64,000 nt of DNA from Streptomyces sp. NRRL F-2664. GTDB lineage: Bacteria > Actinomycetota > Actinomycetes > Streptomycetales > Streptomycetaceae. The notes under the pieces are model-generated. The model made no database searches. It was not told the origin of the DNA and saw only the letters and a program-made list of their open reading frames with translations. This document shows positions 25,853-35,959 of this stretch, piece by piece (the first letter of the stretch is position 1; each line of letters starts with the position of its first letter). The position numbers and the translations under genes were made by a program. The stretch spans positions 52,465 to 116,464 of the forward strand of contig NZ_JOFX01000019.1 of assembly GCF_000719345.1 (NCBI RefSeq), written 5' to 3'.

Positions 25853-25921
25853 GCATCGCGTGACGACAGTGGCACTCAGGGCCACGGGGAAGTGGAATGT
25901 GTCGACTCAGAGAATCTCGAC

Positions 25922-25962
25922 ATCAACAAACCATTGAACTTCCACCATGAGGAAATTACTAT
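25922..25962 (+). promoter_or_regulatory. aceB promoter with both operator motifs
   Basis: Class 1 motif ATCAAC-AAACC-ATTGAA (25922-25938) overlaps a -35 TTGAAC (25934-25939). Class 2 motif TTCCA-CCATG-AGGAA (25940-25954) fills the spacer. The -10 is TACTAT (25957-25962), 17 nt from the -35. A repressor bound here would block RNA polymerase. The remaining spacer to aceB at 26104 is an untranslated leader with no gene. Confidence 0.6.
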
Positions 25963-26103
25963 CCACTGGTCAGAAGCGCCCTGAACCCACAGACGGCGCC
26001 CGCGACCGTACTTCGGAACTCTCCACACCCGACGGCACTGCGTGCCGTCTCGCGCGAGCATTCCCCGCGGCCGCCAGGCACCGCCGCTGAAGGAGTGACA
26101 GTT

Positions 26104-27723
<1,620 letters not shown>

Positions 27724-27764
27724 CACCCCGGGTCCGACCGTCACGCACAGCGGCCCGACCCGGC

Positions 27765-27804
27765 CGGCTCCGCCCCCGCTGCCCACGGCACGGGGGCGGA
27801 GCCG
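27765..27804 (+). terminator. aceB terminator hairpin
   Basis: A 13-bp perfect stem CGGCTCCGCCCCC / GGGGGCGGAGCCG (27765-27777 with 27792-27804), about 40 nt after the aceB stop. Confidence 0.75.
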
Positions 27805-27866
27805 TGTACACGATCCCGGCTGCACGCAAGGAAACTGACGTCCCACCAGGGCGGCGCGCCCGAACG

Positions 27867-27893
27867 ACCGATCGGTTGTTACTGGTTCGTAAC
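27867..27893. promoter_or_regulatory. Paired palindromes upstream of SGNH hydrolase
   Basis: ACCGATCGGT (27867-27876) is followed at once by GTTACTGGTTCGTAAC (27878-27893), with a further GGTAAC nearby, about 150-175 nt before the hydrolase start. This is probably the promoter region of that gene. The rest of the 27724-28041 gap holds the aceB terminator and no gene. Confidence 0.35.
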
Positions 27894-28041
27894 CTGCGTG
27901 TACCTAGCGGTAACAAGCGGCCCCGTGTCACCTTTCCGATGCCACCGGCCGGCGGTACCCCCACTTCCCAGCCACAGCCACGGCAACGCGCTCGACCCAG
28001 GCGTTGCCGCCTTCGGCGTGGCCGAACGCAGGAGTTCCGCT

Positions 28042-29232
28042 GTGATCGGATTCCGCAACGCCGGCGAAGCCCGGGACCGCAGTCGTGTGCGACGACTGGC
28101 CCGTGCCGCCGTGACCGTGCCACTCGCCGCCGGCGCCCTGCTGGCCGGCGGTCCCGGGACCGCCGTCGGCGCTCCCGGCACGGGGCCCACCGCCGTGGTG
28201 TCCATGGGCGACAGCTACATCTCCGGCGAGGGCGGGCGCTGGATGGGCAACAGCCTGACCAACACCGGCAGCCGCAACGGCACCGACCGGGGCTGGGTCA
28301 GCGGCAGCACCTACGATCCCGCCAAGGTGTACGGGACCACCGCCGGCGGCTGCCACCGGTCCGACTCGGCCGAGGTGCACAGCGCCGGGGCCCTCGCCGA
28401 CGTCGCCGTGAACCTCGCCTGTTCGGGGGCGGTCTCGCAGAACGTGTTCCGCGCCTCCAACGGCGGTGTGTCCTACAAGGGCGAGGCCCCGCAGGCCGAT
28501 CAGCTGGCCGCGGTGGCCGCGCGCAACAACGTGAAGGTCATCGCACTGTCCATCGGCGGCAACGACCTGGGCTTCGCGGACATCATCAAGGACTGCGCCC
28601 TCGACTTCGTCATCTGGAACTCGTACTGCTACGACGACCAGCAGTACGGCGTCGACCAGAAGATCGACGCGGTCATGGCCGACGTCGGCAAGTCGGTCGA
28701 CGAGATCCGGGCGGTGATGCGCACGGCCGGGTACAGCGACTCCTCGTACCGGATCGTGCTCCAGTCCTACCCGTCACCGATCCCGCGCGGCGTCGAGAAC
28801 CGCCACCCGCAGAGCGACTGGAGCCGGCTCAACACGGGCGGCTGCCCCTTCTGGAACCGGGACTCCGACTGGGCGCGCGACTCCCTCGTTCCGCAGATCG
28901 CGCACCGCATCAAGGGCGTCGCCGCGGCCAAGGGCGTGCAGTTCCTGGACCTGCGGGACATGCTCCAGGGCCGGGAGGTGTGCGCGAAGGCGAGCAAGCC
29001 GGTGAGTTCCACGGTCCCGGCGTCGGCGAGGACGAGCGAGTGGGCGCGCTGGATCGACAACAACGAGACCCAGGGCCTGGTCCAGGAGTCCATGCACCCC
29101 AACCACTACGGCCAGCTGGCCGCCGGCCGGTGCCTCGCCCTGGCCGTGGCGCAGCCCGCGGGCTCCGCCACCAGCTGCAAGAACACGGCGGGCGGGGACC
29201 ACACGGGGATGTTCCTGACGCCTGCTCCCTAG
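28042..29232 (+). CDS. Secreted SGNH/GDSL hydrolase
   Basis: A 396-residue secreted esterase/lipase-type enzyme. The signal peptide spans about residues 1-45 (RRLARAAVTVPLAAGALLAG, cleavage near VGAPG). Block I is VVSMGDSYISGEGG with the nucleophilic Ser, block III is SIGGNDLGF, and block V is ESMHPNHYGQLA with the catalytic Asp/His-type dyad. Several Cys pairs suggest disulfides. The start is the GTG at 28042 (GGAG 7 nt upstream); longer in-frame extensions look non-coding. The substrate is unknown. Confidence 0.87.
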   Translation: MIGFRNAGEARDRSRVRRLARAAVTVPLAAGALLAGGPGTAVGAPGTGPTAVVSMGDSYISGEGGRWMGNSLTNTGSRNGTDRGWVSGSTYDPAKVYGTTAGGCHRSDSAEVHSAGALADVAVNLACSGAVSQNVFRASNGGVSYKGEAPQADQLAAVAARNNVKVIALSIGGNDLGFADIIKDCALDFVIWNSYCYDDQQYGVDQKIDAVMADVGKSVDEIRAVMRTAGYSDSSYRIVLQSYPSPIPRGVENRHPQSDWSRLNTGGCPFWNRDSDWARDSLVPQIAHRIKGVAAAKGVQFLDLRDMLQGREVCAKASKPVSSTVPASARTSEWARWIDNNETQGLVQESMHPNHYGQLAAGRCLALAVAQPAGSATSCKNTAGGDHTGMFLTPAP

Positions 29233-29268
29233 CTGAAAACCGGATGATCGACAGCGGACAGGACTGGC

Positions 29269-29868
29269 ATGCTCGCACGCATGGCAGTCCGCACCGCACG
29301 ACCCAGTCTCTACATCTCCGTCGACATCGAGGCCGACGGACCCATTCCAGGACCGTATTCGATGATCAGCTTCGGGGCGGCGGTCGCCGGCCGGCAGGAC
29401 GGCGATGCGTACACGGCCGCGGATCCGGAGCGGCGGACCTTCTACCGGGAACTGCGGCCGATCAGCGACACGTGGGTGCCCGAGGCGCTCGCCGTCAGCG
29501 GGCTCGACCGCGACCGGCTGGTCCGGGAGGGCGCCCATCCGGCGGCCGCGATGGCCGAGTTCCGCTCCTGGGTGCGGAAGGTGTCGGGGGACGCCCAGCC
29601 GGTGATGTGCGGCTACCCGGCGTCCTTCGACTGGACCTTCCTCTACTGGTACCTGATCCGGTTCGGCGGGGACAGTCCCTTCGGCCACTCCGGCTGCCTC
29701 GACATGAAGACCTTGTACGCGACGAAGGCACGGGTGCCGCTGCGGGCCGCGGTCAAGGGGCGGATGCCCCGTGAACTGCTGTCCGGGCGGCGCCACACGC
29801 ACCACGCACTCGACGACGCGATCGAGCAGGCCGAGCTGATGAGCAACCTGATGCTCTGGCAGCCCTGA
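29269..29868 (+). CDS. DEDDh 3'-5' exonuclease family protein
   Basis: A 199-residue nuclease: ExoI motif SVDIEADGPIPG, ExoII motif GYPASFDWTFLYWYL and ExoIII motif THHALDDAIEQAEL form the DEDDh metal site of RNase T/oligoribonuclease-like exonucleases. It lies between the SGNH gene and paired terminators. MAVRTARPSLY, 4 codons in, is an alternative start. It probably trims RNA or DNA ends in the cytoplasm. Confidence 0.85.
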   Translation: MLARMAVRTARPSLYISVDIEADGPIPGPYSMISFGAAVAGRQDGDAYTAADPERRTFYRELRPISDTWVPEALAVSGLDRDRLVREGAHPAAAMAEFRSWVRKVSGDAQPVMCGYPASFDWTFLYWYLIRFGGDSPFGHSGCLDMKTLYATKARVPLRAAVKGRMPRELLSGRRHTHHALDDAIEQAELMSNLMLWQP

Positions 29869-29889
29869 TCCGACGCGGCGTCAGCAGAC

Positions 29890-29970
29890 GTACGGGCGCA
29901 CGGCGGTTCGCCCGTACCGGACACGGCGGTGCGCTCGCCACACCCGCAGTGGGTGGCGAGCGCACCGCCG
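29890..29970. terminator. Two consecutive hairpins between convergent genes
   Basis: Hairpin 1: GTACGGGCG / CGCCCGTAC (29890-29898 with 29909-29917). Hairpin 2: an 18-bp perfect stem at 29924-29941 with 29953-29970 (arm starts CGGCGGTGCGCT). Together they separate the exonuclease from the convergent purine permease gene. Confidence 0.8.
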
Positions 29971-29988
29971 TGCTTCCCCCCGGCCCAC

Positions 29989-31380
29989 TCAGTGGACGGG
30001 CACCGGTTCGGGTGCGGCCCCCGAGGCCGCGCCCTTCCTGGCGCCGAGGTGGTTGAAGGCCAGGTTCAGCACGATGGCCACCACGCAGCCGGTGCTGATG
30101 CCGGAGTCGAGGACGACCAGCAGGTCCTTCGGGAAGGCGTGGTAGAAGCCCGGCGCGGCGATCGGGATCAGGCCGATGCCGACGGAGGCGGCGACGATCA
30201 GGGCGTTCTCGCCCTTCTCCATGGCCGCGCCGGCGAGGGTCTGGATACCGCTGGCGGCCACCGACCCGAACAGCACGATGCCGGCGCCACCCAGGACGGG
30301 CAGCGGGACCACTCCGATGACGGAGGCCGCCATCGGGCACAGGCCCAGCAGGACCAGGATGCCGCCGCCCGCGGCGACGACGAAGCGGCTGCGCACCTTG
30401 GTCATGGCGACCAGGCCGATGTTCTGGGCGAAGGCGCTGCACATGAAGCCGTTGAAGAGCGGGCTGATCGCGCTGCCGAGGGTGTCGGCGCGCAGCCCGG
30501 CCGCGATGGCCTTCTCGTCCGCGGGGCGGCCCACGATCCTGCCCAGGGCCAGGATGTCGGCGGTGGACTCGGTCATGCAGACGAGCATGACGATGCACAT
30601 CGAGACGATGGCGGCGACCTGGAACTGCGGGGCACCGAAGTGGAAGGGGGTCGGGAAGCCGACGACCGAGGCGTTGCGCACGGCGTCGAAGCTGGTCATT
30701 CCCAGCGGAAGGGCGATCAGCGTGCCCGCGACCAGGCCGAGCAGGATGGAGATCTGCTGCAGGAAGCCGCGCAGGAACTTGCGCAGGAGCAGGACGATGA
30801 CGAGGGTGACGGCCCCCATGCCGATGTTCTGCATCGAGCCGTAGTCGGTCGCCGTGCTGTTGCCGCCCTGCGACCAGTTGAAGGCGACGGGCAGGAGCGA
30901 GACGCCGATCAGGGTGATGACCGTGCCCGTGACGACGGGCGGGAAGAAGCGGACGAGCTTGCCGAAGTAGGGGGCGGCGACGAAGCCGATGGCTCCCGCC
31001 ACGATGATCGCGCCGAAGATGACGGGGAGGGCGTCCGCTCCCTCCCCCTTGCCTATCGCGATCATCGGGGTGACACCGGCGAAGGAGACGCCGTTGACGA
31101 AGGGGAGTCTGGCGCCGACCTTCCAGAAGCCGAGGGTCTGCAGGAGGGTGGCGAGGCCGGCGGTGAAGAGCGAGGCGCCCATCAGGAAGGCGGTCTCGGT
31201 AGCGGAGAGTCCGACCGCGGGGCCGACGATCATGGGCGGGGCCACGACACCCGCGTACATGGCGGCCACGTGCTGAAGGCCGCTGGTGAACATCTTCAGA
31301 GGAGGCAGGGTCTCGTCGACCGGGTGCTTCCCCTCCGGTACTGCGACTGCGTCTTTGCGAAACCTGGGCGGCTGGGCCAC
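29989..31380 (-). CDS. NCS2-family purine (xanthine/urate) permease
   Basis: A 463-residue transporter with about 14 transmembrane segments. NCS2 motifs: GLQHVAAMYAGVVAPPMIVG, QTLGFWKVGARLPFVNGVSF, the QN/E core region VCMTESTADILALGRIVG and FNGFMCSAFAQNIGLVAMTK. The segment resembles xanthine/urate members (PbuX, UacT) more than uracil permeases. GGAGGA precedes the GTG at 31380. It lies just downstream of 8-oxoguanine deaminase and uricase genes, which supports import of oxidised purines. Confidence 0.9.
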   Translation of the reverse strand: MAQPPRFRKDAVAVPEGKHPVDETLPPLKMFTSGLQHVAAMYAGVVAPPMIVGPAVGLSATETAFLMGASLFTAGLATLLQTLGFWKVGARLPFVNGVSFAGVTPMIAIGKGEGADALPVIFGAIIVAGAIGFVAAPYFGKLVRFFPPVVTGTVITLIGVSLLPVAFNWSQGGNSTATDYGSMQNIGMGAVTLVIVLLLRKFLRGFLQQISILLGLVAGTLIALPLGMTSFDAVRNASVVGFPTPFHFGAPQFQVAAIVSMCIVMLVCMTESTADILALGRIVGRPADEKAIAAGLRADTLGSAISPLFNGFMCSAFAQNIGLVAMTKVRSRFVVAAGGGILVLLGLCPMAASVIGVVPLPVLGGAGIVLFGSVAASGIQTLAGAAMEKGENALIVAASVGIGLIPIAAPGFYHAFPKDLLVVLDSGISTGCVVAIVLNLAFNHLGARKGAASGAAPEPVPVH

Positions 31381-31614
31381 GGCTTCCTCCGGTCGGGTAA
31401 CACGTCGGCGGGGACGTGGGTGTCATGGAGGTGGTGCGAAAGCGGTGCGAGTCGAGCGCTTGTGGAGTTGTGGTGGAGCAACTTCTGGTCCCAAGGGGTG
31501 CAGAAACGATTCGCCCGATCGCCGCTTCCGCGGTGCGCCGTGGCGCTGGTGGTACGAGTCACCGCTCCCGGGGGCGCCTTCGGATCGCCTCGGGCGCCAC
31601 CCGGGAACGGCTGC

Positions 31615-31670
31615 CCGCGGACCCCGCTCGGGTCCGCGGCGACCGGCCGGGGGCCGTCCCCCCCGGCCGG
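31615..31670 (-). terminator. Double terminator after 8-oxoguanine deaminase
   Basis: CCGCGGACCC / GGGTCCGCGG (31615-31624 with 31630-31639) and CCGGCCGGGGG / CCCCCGGCCGG (31643-31653 with 31660-31670), just past the minus-strand stop at 31682. The rest of the 301-nt gap 31381-31681 should carry the permease promoter; I see no class 1 or class 2 motif there. Confidence 0.7.
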
Positions 31671-31681
31671 ACTCCGGGGGA

Positions 31682-33082
31682 TCAGGCCTGCGCGATCCGC
31701 GCGAGGCGCTGCGCCTCTGCCCGCGTGGAGACCGCGATGGCGTCCTCGTCGGCGGTCAGCAGGCGGTTGTTCTCGACGATCTGCTTGCCGTTGACGAACG
31801 AGGCCGTCACCGGGGCCGCGGCACCGAACACCAGGGCGGTGACCGGGTCGGCGATCGAGGAGTGCAGGAAGGTGCTGAGGTTCCACAGGACCAGGTCGGC
31901 GCACTTGCCGACCTCCAGCGAACCGATGTTGTCGGCGCGGCCGAGTACCTGCGCGCCGCCGTAGGTCCCCAGGCGCAGGGCCTGGCGGGCGTTCAGCGCG
32001 GCCTCGCGGTGGACCGGGTTCAGTCGGTTGATCAGCAGCGCGTTGCGCAGTTCGGTGTGCAGCTCGCCGGACTCGTTGGAGGCGGTGCCGTCCACGCCGA
32101 GGCCGACCGGGACGCCGGCGGCCAGCATGTCCGGGACGCGGGCGATGCCGGCGGCCAGCCGGGCGTTGGAGGACGGGCAGTGCGCGACACCGGTCTTCGT
32201 ACGGGCGAACGCGGCGATGTCGGAATCGTTCATGTGGACGCTGTGCGCCATCCACACGTCCTCGCCGAGCCAGCCGGTCGACTCGAAGTAGTCGGTGGGG
32301 CCCATGCCGAAGAGCTCGTGGCAGAACTTCTCCTCCTCGACGGTCTCGCTGCCGTGCGTGTGCATGCGCACGCCGAGGCGGCGGGCCAGCTCGGCGCCCT
32401 GCTTGAGCAGCTCGGTGGAGACGGAGAAGGGGGAGCAGGGGGCGACGGCGACCTGGGTCATCGAGTCGAAGGAGGCGTCGTGGAACTTCTTGACGGTCGC
32501 CTCGGTGTCGGCCAGCGCACCTTCGAGGGTCTCGACGGCGTGGTCCGGGGGCAGGCCGCCGTCCTTCTCGCTGCGGTCCATGGAGCCGCGGGCGAGGGTG
32601 AAGCGGACGCCCATCTCGGACGCGGCCCGGATGATCGAGCCGGACAGGTCGCCGGAGCCCTTGGGGAAGACGTAGTGGTGGTCCATCGCGGTGGTCACAC
32701 CGCCCTTGGCCATCGCGGCGAGGGAGCCCTGCGCGGCCGAGTACGTCATCTGCTCGTCGATGCGCGCCCACGTCGGGTAGAGCGCGACCAGCCAGTTGAA
32801 GAGGTTGTGGTCGGTGGCCAGGCCGCGCGTGATCCACTGGTAGAAGTGGTGGTGCGTGTTGACCAGGCCGGGGGTCACGAGGTGCCCGGTGGCGTCGATC
32901 CGGCGGACGACGTTGTTGAGGTTCTCGGGGGCCTTGCCCGCACCGATGAACTCGATCCTGTTGCCCGCGACGACGATGTGGCCCGAGGCGTACTCGGTGT
33001 CGTGGGCGTCTACGGTCGCGATCGCACAGTTCTCGATGACGGTGCGCGGGGCGGCGCTGTCATGGGCTGCCGGTGCTGCCAT
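31682..33082 (-). CDS. 8-oxoguanine deaminase
   Basis: A 466-residue amidohydrolase of the cytosine-deaminase/8-oxoguanine deaminase group converting 8-oxoguanine to urate. Motifs: VNTHHHFYQWITRGL (metal site 1), MDHHYVFP, VAPCSPFSVS, RMHTHGSETVEEEKFC and GLGVDGTASNESGELHTELR. An atzC/guanine deaminase-like role is the alternative, but the LVALYPTWARID region and the position beside uricase favour the 8-oxoguanine enzyme. The ATG at 33082 has AGGAAG upstream. Confidence 0.85.
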   Translation of the reverse strand: MAAPAAHDSAAPRTVIENCAIATVDAHDTEYASGHIVVAGNRIEFIGAGKAPENLNNVVRRIDATGHLVTPGLVNTHHHFYQWITRGLATDHNLFNWLVALYPTWARIDEQMTYSAAQGSLAAMAKGGVTTAMDHHYVFPKGSGDLSGSIIRAASEMGVRFTLARGSMDRSEKDGGLPPDHAVETLEGALADTEATVKKFHDASFDSMTQVAVAPCSPFSVSTELLKQGAELARRLGVRMHTHGSETVEEEKFCHELFGMGPTDYFESTGWLGEDVWMAHSVHMNDSDIAAFARTKTGVAHCPSSNARLAAGIARVPDMLAAGVPVGLGVDGTASNESGELHTELRNALLINRLNPVHREAALNARQALRLGTYGGAQVLGRADNIGSLEVGKCADLVLWNLSTFLHSSIADPVTALVFGAAAPVTASFVNGKQIVENNRLLTADEDAIAVSTRAEAQRLARIAQA

Positions 33083-33230
33083 GGGACTTCCTCGTGCTTT
33101 CAGTGGCGGTGCGGGCACGGCAGGACCCAGGGGATTTGAGTGCCGGAGCCGGGGCCTTGGCAGCTGACAGTACTGCCGCCCCGTGGGGTGCGTCCGGGTG
33201 CCGATTCAGGAAGCGGGGTCGTGTCGCGCG

Positions 33231-33259
33231 GTCCCGGGGCCACTGCGGAGCCCCGGGAC
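33231..33259 (-). terminator. Terminator hairpin after uricase
   Basis: GTCCCGGGGC / GCCCCGGGAC (33231-33240 with 33250-33259), 14 nt past the uricase stop on the minus strand. Confidence 0.75.
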
Positions 33260-33272
33260 GCGCGCGCCGCGG

Positions 33273-34196
33273 CTAGAGGTTGGTCATGTCCACCGGGATG
33301 CGCGCGTCGGCGCCGTCCCGCAGGATCGTGGCCTCGATCAGACCGTAGGGACGGTCCGCGGCGAAGTACACCTCGTTGTCGTTCTTGAGGCCGAAGGGCT
33401 CCAGGTCGACGAGGAAGTGGTGCTTGTTCGGGAGCGAGAAGCGGACCTCGTCGATCTCCGAACGGTGGTTGATGATGCGCGAACCCATCTGGTAGAGGGT
33501 CTGCTGCAGCGACAGGGAGTAGGTCTCGGCGAAGGCCTGCAGCATGTGCTTGCGGGTCTCGGCGTAGGACTTCTCCCAGTTGGGCATCCGCTGCTCGTCG
33601 TCCGACCAGTTGAAGCGCCAGCGGCCCGACACCTGCGTGGCCAGGATGCGGTCGTACGCCTCCTGCAGGGTCGTGTACTTGTCCTTCACGTAGCCCCAGA
33701 ACTCGGAGTTCGTGGAGTTCATGACGACCAGGTCCTTGAGGCCGGAGACGACCTCCCAGTTCTGGCCGTCGTAGGTGATCTGGGTGACGCGGGTCTCCTG
33801 GCCCTGGCGGACGAAGGAGTGCTTCACCTCGTCGGCGCCGATGAACTTCGAGTTGGCGTCGGACGTGGCGATCCGGTCCCAGGCGTACTCCTCGATCCGG
33901 ATGCGCGCACGCTGGATCGGCTCCTGGCTGTTCACGAACCAGCGCGCCAGGTGGATGCCGAACTGCTCGGCGGACTCGATGCCGTACTCCTTGGCGAAGG
34001 CGTACACCGTGTTCTTGGTGGTGTCCGTCGGCAGGACGTTGGCGTTCGAGCCGGAGTAGTGGACGTCGTCCATGTCGCCGGAGAGGGCGACCGAGACGTT
34101 GAGGTCCTTGATGTGGTGGGTGTCGCCGTCCCGCGTGATCTTGACGACGCGGTTCTCTGCCTTGCCGTACTGGTTCTGGCCCAGAATCGTGGCCAT
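33273..34196 (-). CDS. uox: Urate oxidase (uricase)
   Basis: A 307-residue cofactor-free uricase that oxidises urate to 5-hydroxyisourate with release of hydrogen peroxide. Motifs: ILGQNQYGKAENRVVKI (catalytic Lys), LPTDTTKNTVYAFAKE (Thr), VVMNSTNSEFWGYVKD, FSLPNKHHFLVDL (His) and ADRPYGLIEATI. It is the third gene of uraD-uraH-uox, 2 nt after the uraH stop. The co-regulated catalase at 38080 would remove the peroxide. Confidence 0.96.
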   Translation of the reverse strand: MATILGQNQYGKAENRVVKITRDGDTHHIKDLNVSVALSGDMDDVHYSGSNANVLPTDTTKNTVYAFAKEYGIESAEQFGIHLARWFVNSQEPIQRARIRIEEYAWDRIATSDANSKFIGADEVKHSFVRQGQETRVTQITYDGQNWEVVSGLKDLVVMNSTNSEFWGYVKDKYTTLQEAYDRILATQVSGRWRFNWSDDEQRMPNWEKSYAETRKHMLQAFAETYSLSLQQTLYQMGSRIINHRSEIDEVRFSLPNKHHFLVDLEPFGLKNDNEVYFAADRPYGLIEATILRDGADARIPVDMTNL

Positions 34197-34197
34197 G

Positions 34198-34614
34198 CTA
34201 GCTCCCTCGGTAAACGGAGTAGCCGAACGGGTTGAGCAGCAGCGGTACGTGGTAGTGCTCGCCCGGGTTCACCGCGAACGTGATGGCGACCTCGGGGAAG
34301 AACGTAGCGCTGTCCCTTACGCGGGGGGCGTCCTGCTGCGCCTCGGCTTGCTTCTCTGCGCTGTGCTTGTTCGAAAAGTACGTCTCGGTCTCGAAGTCGA
34401 GGCGTACGTGGGTGGTGCCCTCCGGCAGCGCCGGCAGGTCCTTGCAGCGCCCGTCCGCATCGGTGGCGGATCCGCCCAGGGCGGCCCACTCCCCGTCGAG
34501 TCCCGTACGGGCCGACAGGGAGATGGCGACGCCCTCGGCGGGCCTGCCGATGCTGGTGTCCAGGATGTGGGTGGACACTGAACTACTCGGCGATGCCGCG
34601 GTCTCGGTGCTCAT
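34198..34614 (-). CDS. uraH: 5-Hydroxyisourate hydrolase
   Basis: A 138-residue transthyretin-related protein: STHILDTSIGRPAEGVAISL at the N-terminus, GRCKDLP and the C-terminal signature HYHVPLLLNPFGYSVYRGS. It hydrolyses 5-hydroxyisourate to OHCU. The ATG at 34614 is preferred; a GTG at 34626 overlaps the uraD stop and could couple translation. An insertion of about 20 residues (NKHSAEKQAEAQQDAPRV) between the strands is longer than in many homologues. Confidence 0.93.
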   Translation of the reverse strand: MSTETAASPSSSVSTHILDTSIGRPAEGVAISLSARTGLDGEWAALGGSATDADGRCKDLPALPEGTTHVRLDFETETYFSNKHSAEKQAEAQQDAPRVRDSATFFPEVAITFAVNPGEHYHVPLLLNPFGYSVYRGS

Positions 34615-34622
34615 GGTCGGTC

Positions 34623-35129
34623 TCACTCTCCTTCTACGAGGCGGGTCAGGCGGATCCGGTTGATCTTGACGAGCTCGCCGCGGGCGATTTCCCGCTCCTG
34701 CTCCGGCGAGTTGCCGATCCGTACCTTGACCGAGTCCCGCATGAACTCACCGGTCGCACCGGTGGCGCAGATGAGGAAGACGTGGCCGAACTTCTCCTGG
34801 TAGGCCAGGTTCAGTTCGAGCAGCTCGTTCCTGAGCTCCTCCGAGGCACCGGCCATACCGCGCTGCTCGCGGGCGGAGGTCGGGTCTCCCGGCTTCGGCC
34901 GGCCGATCGGCGCGTGGCCTGCCATCGCTTCGGCCAGGTCCTCCGCGGTGAGCTCCGCCATGGCGGCCTCGTTCGCGGCGAACAGGGAGTCGGCGGTGGC
35001 GAAGGGGCGCTGGGCGAGCATCTTGCTCCCCCACGCCGAGCTGGCGCACACCTCGTGCAGCTCGGCCGCGGCCGCCCTGTCGTCCAAGGTGTTGATCCGG
35101 GTGAGACCCGGGGTCGGACTCGAAGTCAC
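34623..35129 (-). CDS. uraD: OHCU decarboxylase
   Basis: A 168-residue helical enzyme giving (S)-allantoin from OHCU. Motifs: LHEVCASSAWGSKMLAQRPF, GHAPIGRPKPGDPTSAREQR (active-site His), ELNLAYQEKFGHVFLICATG and ARGELVKINRIRL. GGAGG precedes the GTG at 35129. It is the first gene of the uricase operon; the class 1 operator lies about 70 nt upstream. Confidence 0.94.
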   Translation of the reverse strand: MTSSPTPGLTRINTLDDRAAAAELHEVCASSAWGSKMLAQRPFATADSLFAANEAAMAELTAEDLAEAMAGHAPIGRPKPGDPTSAREQRGMAGASEELRNELLELNLAYQEKFGHVFLICATGATGEFMRDSVKVRIGNSPEQEREIARGELVKINRIRLTRLVEGE

Positions 35130-35172
35130 GGTAGGCCTCCGTGGCCTGTTGTTGCTTTGACGGGCTGCGCAT

Positions 35173-35230
35173 AGCTAACGCCCTCCACAACACCGCGTCA
35201 ACACTTTGTTGAAACTTCCCGTACACAAAA
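35173..35230 (-). promoter_or_regulatory. uraD promoter with class 1 operator
   Basis: On the minus strand, TTCAACAAAGTGTTGAC (35213-35197) overlaps a -35 TTGACG (35201-35196), and a -10 TTAGCT (35178-35173) follows after 17 nt. A weak class 2-like element (TTCCC-GTACA-CAAAA, 35216-35230) abuts it. Confidence 0.6.
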
Positions 35231-35259
35231 GCCGCCGCCCGGGTGATTCGGGCGGCGGC
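35231..35259 (-). terminator. Terminator hairpin of the HTH gene
   Basis: An 11-bp stem GCCGCCGCCCG / CGGGCGGCGGC (35231-35241 with 35249-35259), loop GGTGATT, 25 nt after the minus-strand stop at 35284 and just upstream of the uraD promoter. Confidence 0.75.
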
Positions 35260-35283
35260 CGGTCACTGTGGGTCAGAATCCGC

Positions 35284-35667
35284 TCACGCTTGGCTGCCTT
35301 TGCTGGGGTTTTCCCTGTTCAAGTAGTTGTAGACCGTGAAGCGGCTCACGCCCAGCGCGCCCGCGACCGTCTCCACACCGTGCCGCACGGAGAAGGCGCC
35401 CCGCGCCTCCAGTATCCGCACCACGTCCTGCTTGGACTTCCGGTCGAGCTGGGACAGCGGTACGCCGTGCCGGCGCTCCAGCGCGGCCAGGATGTGGTCC
35501 AGCGACTCCGAGAGCTGGGGCAGGCGCACCGCGAGCAGGTCCTGGCCCTCCCAGGTGAGCACGACGTCGTCGGGCGAGGCCTGGGCCGGGTCCATCAGCT
35601 CGCCGCCCATGGCGTCCACGAGCGGCTTGACCGCCGTGACGAACGGGTGGTCGCGGGGCTCGGTCAT
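35284..35667 (-). CDS. YheO/DauR-like HTH regulator, short form
   Basis: A 127-residue protein. The C-terminal segment LDRKSKQDVVRILEARGAFS and VETVAGALGVSRFTVYNYLN matches the HTH_22 domain of YheO/DauR-type regulators. The N-terminal 75 residues (HPFVTAVKPLVDAMGGELMD, VVLTWEGQDLLAVRLPQL) resemble a shortened PAS-like sensor. The ATG overlaps the stop of the small gene upstream (ATGA). It lies between the uricase operon and the hyi operon and may be a second regulator of one of them; its ligand is unknown. Confidence 0.75.
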   Translation of the reverse strand: MTEPRDHPFVTAVKPLVDAMGGELMDPAQASPDDVVLTWEGQDLLAVRLPQLSESLDHILAALERRHGVPLSQLDRKSKQDVVRILEARGAFSVRHGVETVAGALGVSRFTVYNYLNRENPSKGSQA

Positions 35668-35915
35668 GGCGTCTCCTCGCCGATCACGTTGACCTGGAGG
35701 GTGACGCGCGTGGCCCCGGCCTCCAGGGAGTCGCGCAGCAGGGCGCCCACGGCGGACAGCACCCGGTCGGCCTCGCCTTCCGCGGTGTTGCCGAACGGAC
35801 CGACGTCCACCGCCTCCAGCTGGGCCTTCTGGATGACCTCGCGGGCCGCCACGGCATGGTCGGGGGCCTCTTCGAGGTCGAAGGGCTCGGTCGTGAACTC
35901 CACTCTCAATCGCAC
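35664..35915 (-). CDS. MTH1187/UPF0045-like small ligand-binding protein
   Basis: An 83-residue protein: MRLRVEFTTEPFDLEE, then VDVGPFGNTAEGEADRVLSA and LEAGATRVTLQVNV. The phrase GxxGNTxEGExDxVL near the middle and the final Rv-strand match the MTH1187/YkoF-type ferredoxin-like family that binds thiamine or related rings. It is coupled by ATGA to the HTH gene, so it could supply a signal to it. The GTG start at 35915 lacks a strong ribosome site, so it may be leaderless. Function unproven. Confidence 0.6.
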   Translation of the reverse strand: MRLRVEFTTEPFDLEEAPDHAVAAREVIQKAQLEAVDVGPFGNTAEGEADRVLSAVGALLRDSLEAGATRVTLQVNVIGEETP

Positions 35916-35959
35916 GCCGTCAAGCTACCGCGCGGTCTCGTTCTTTCGGCAGTCCGCAC

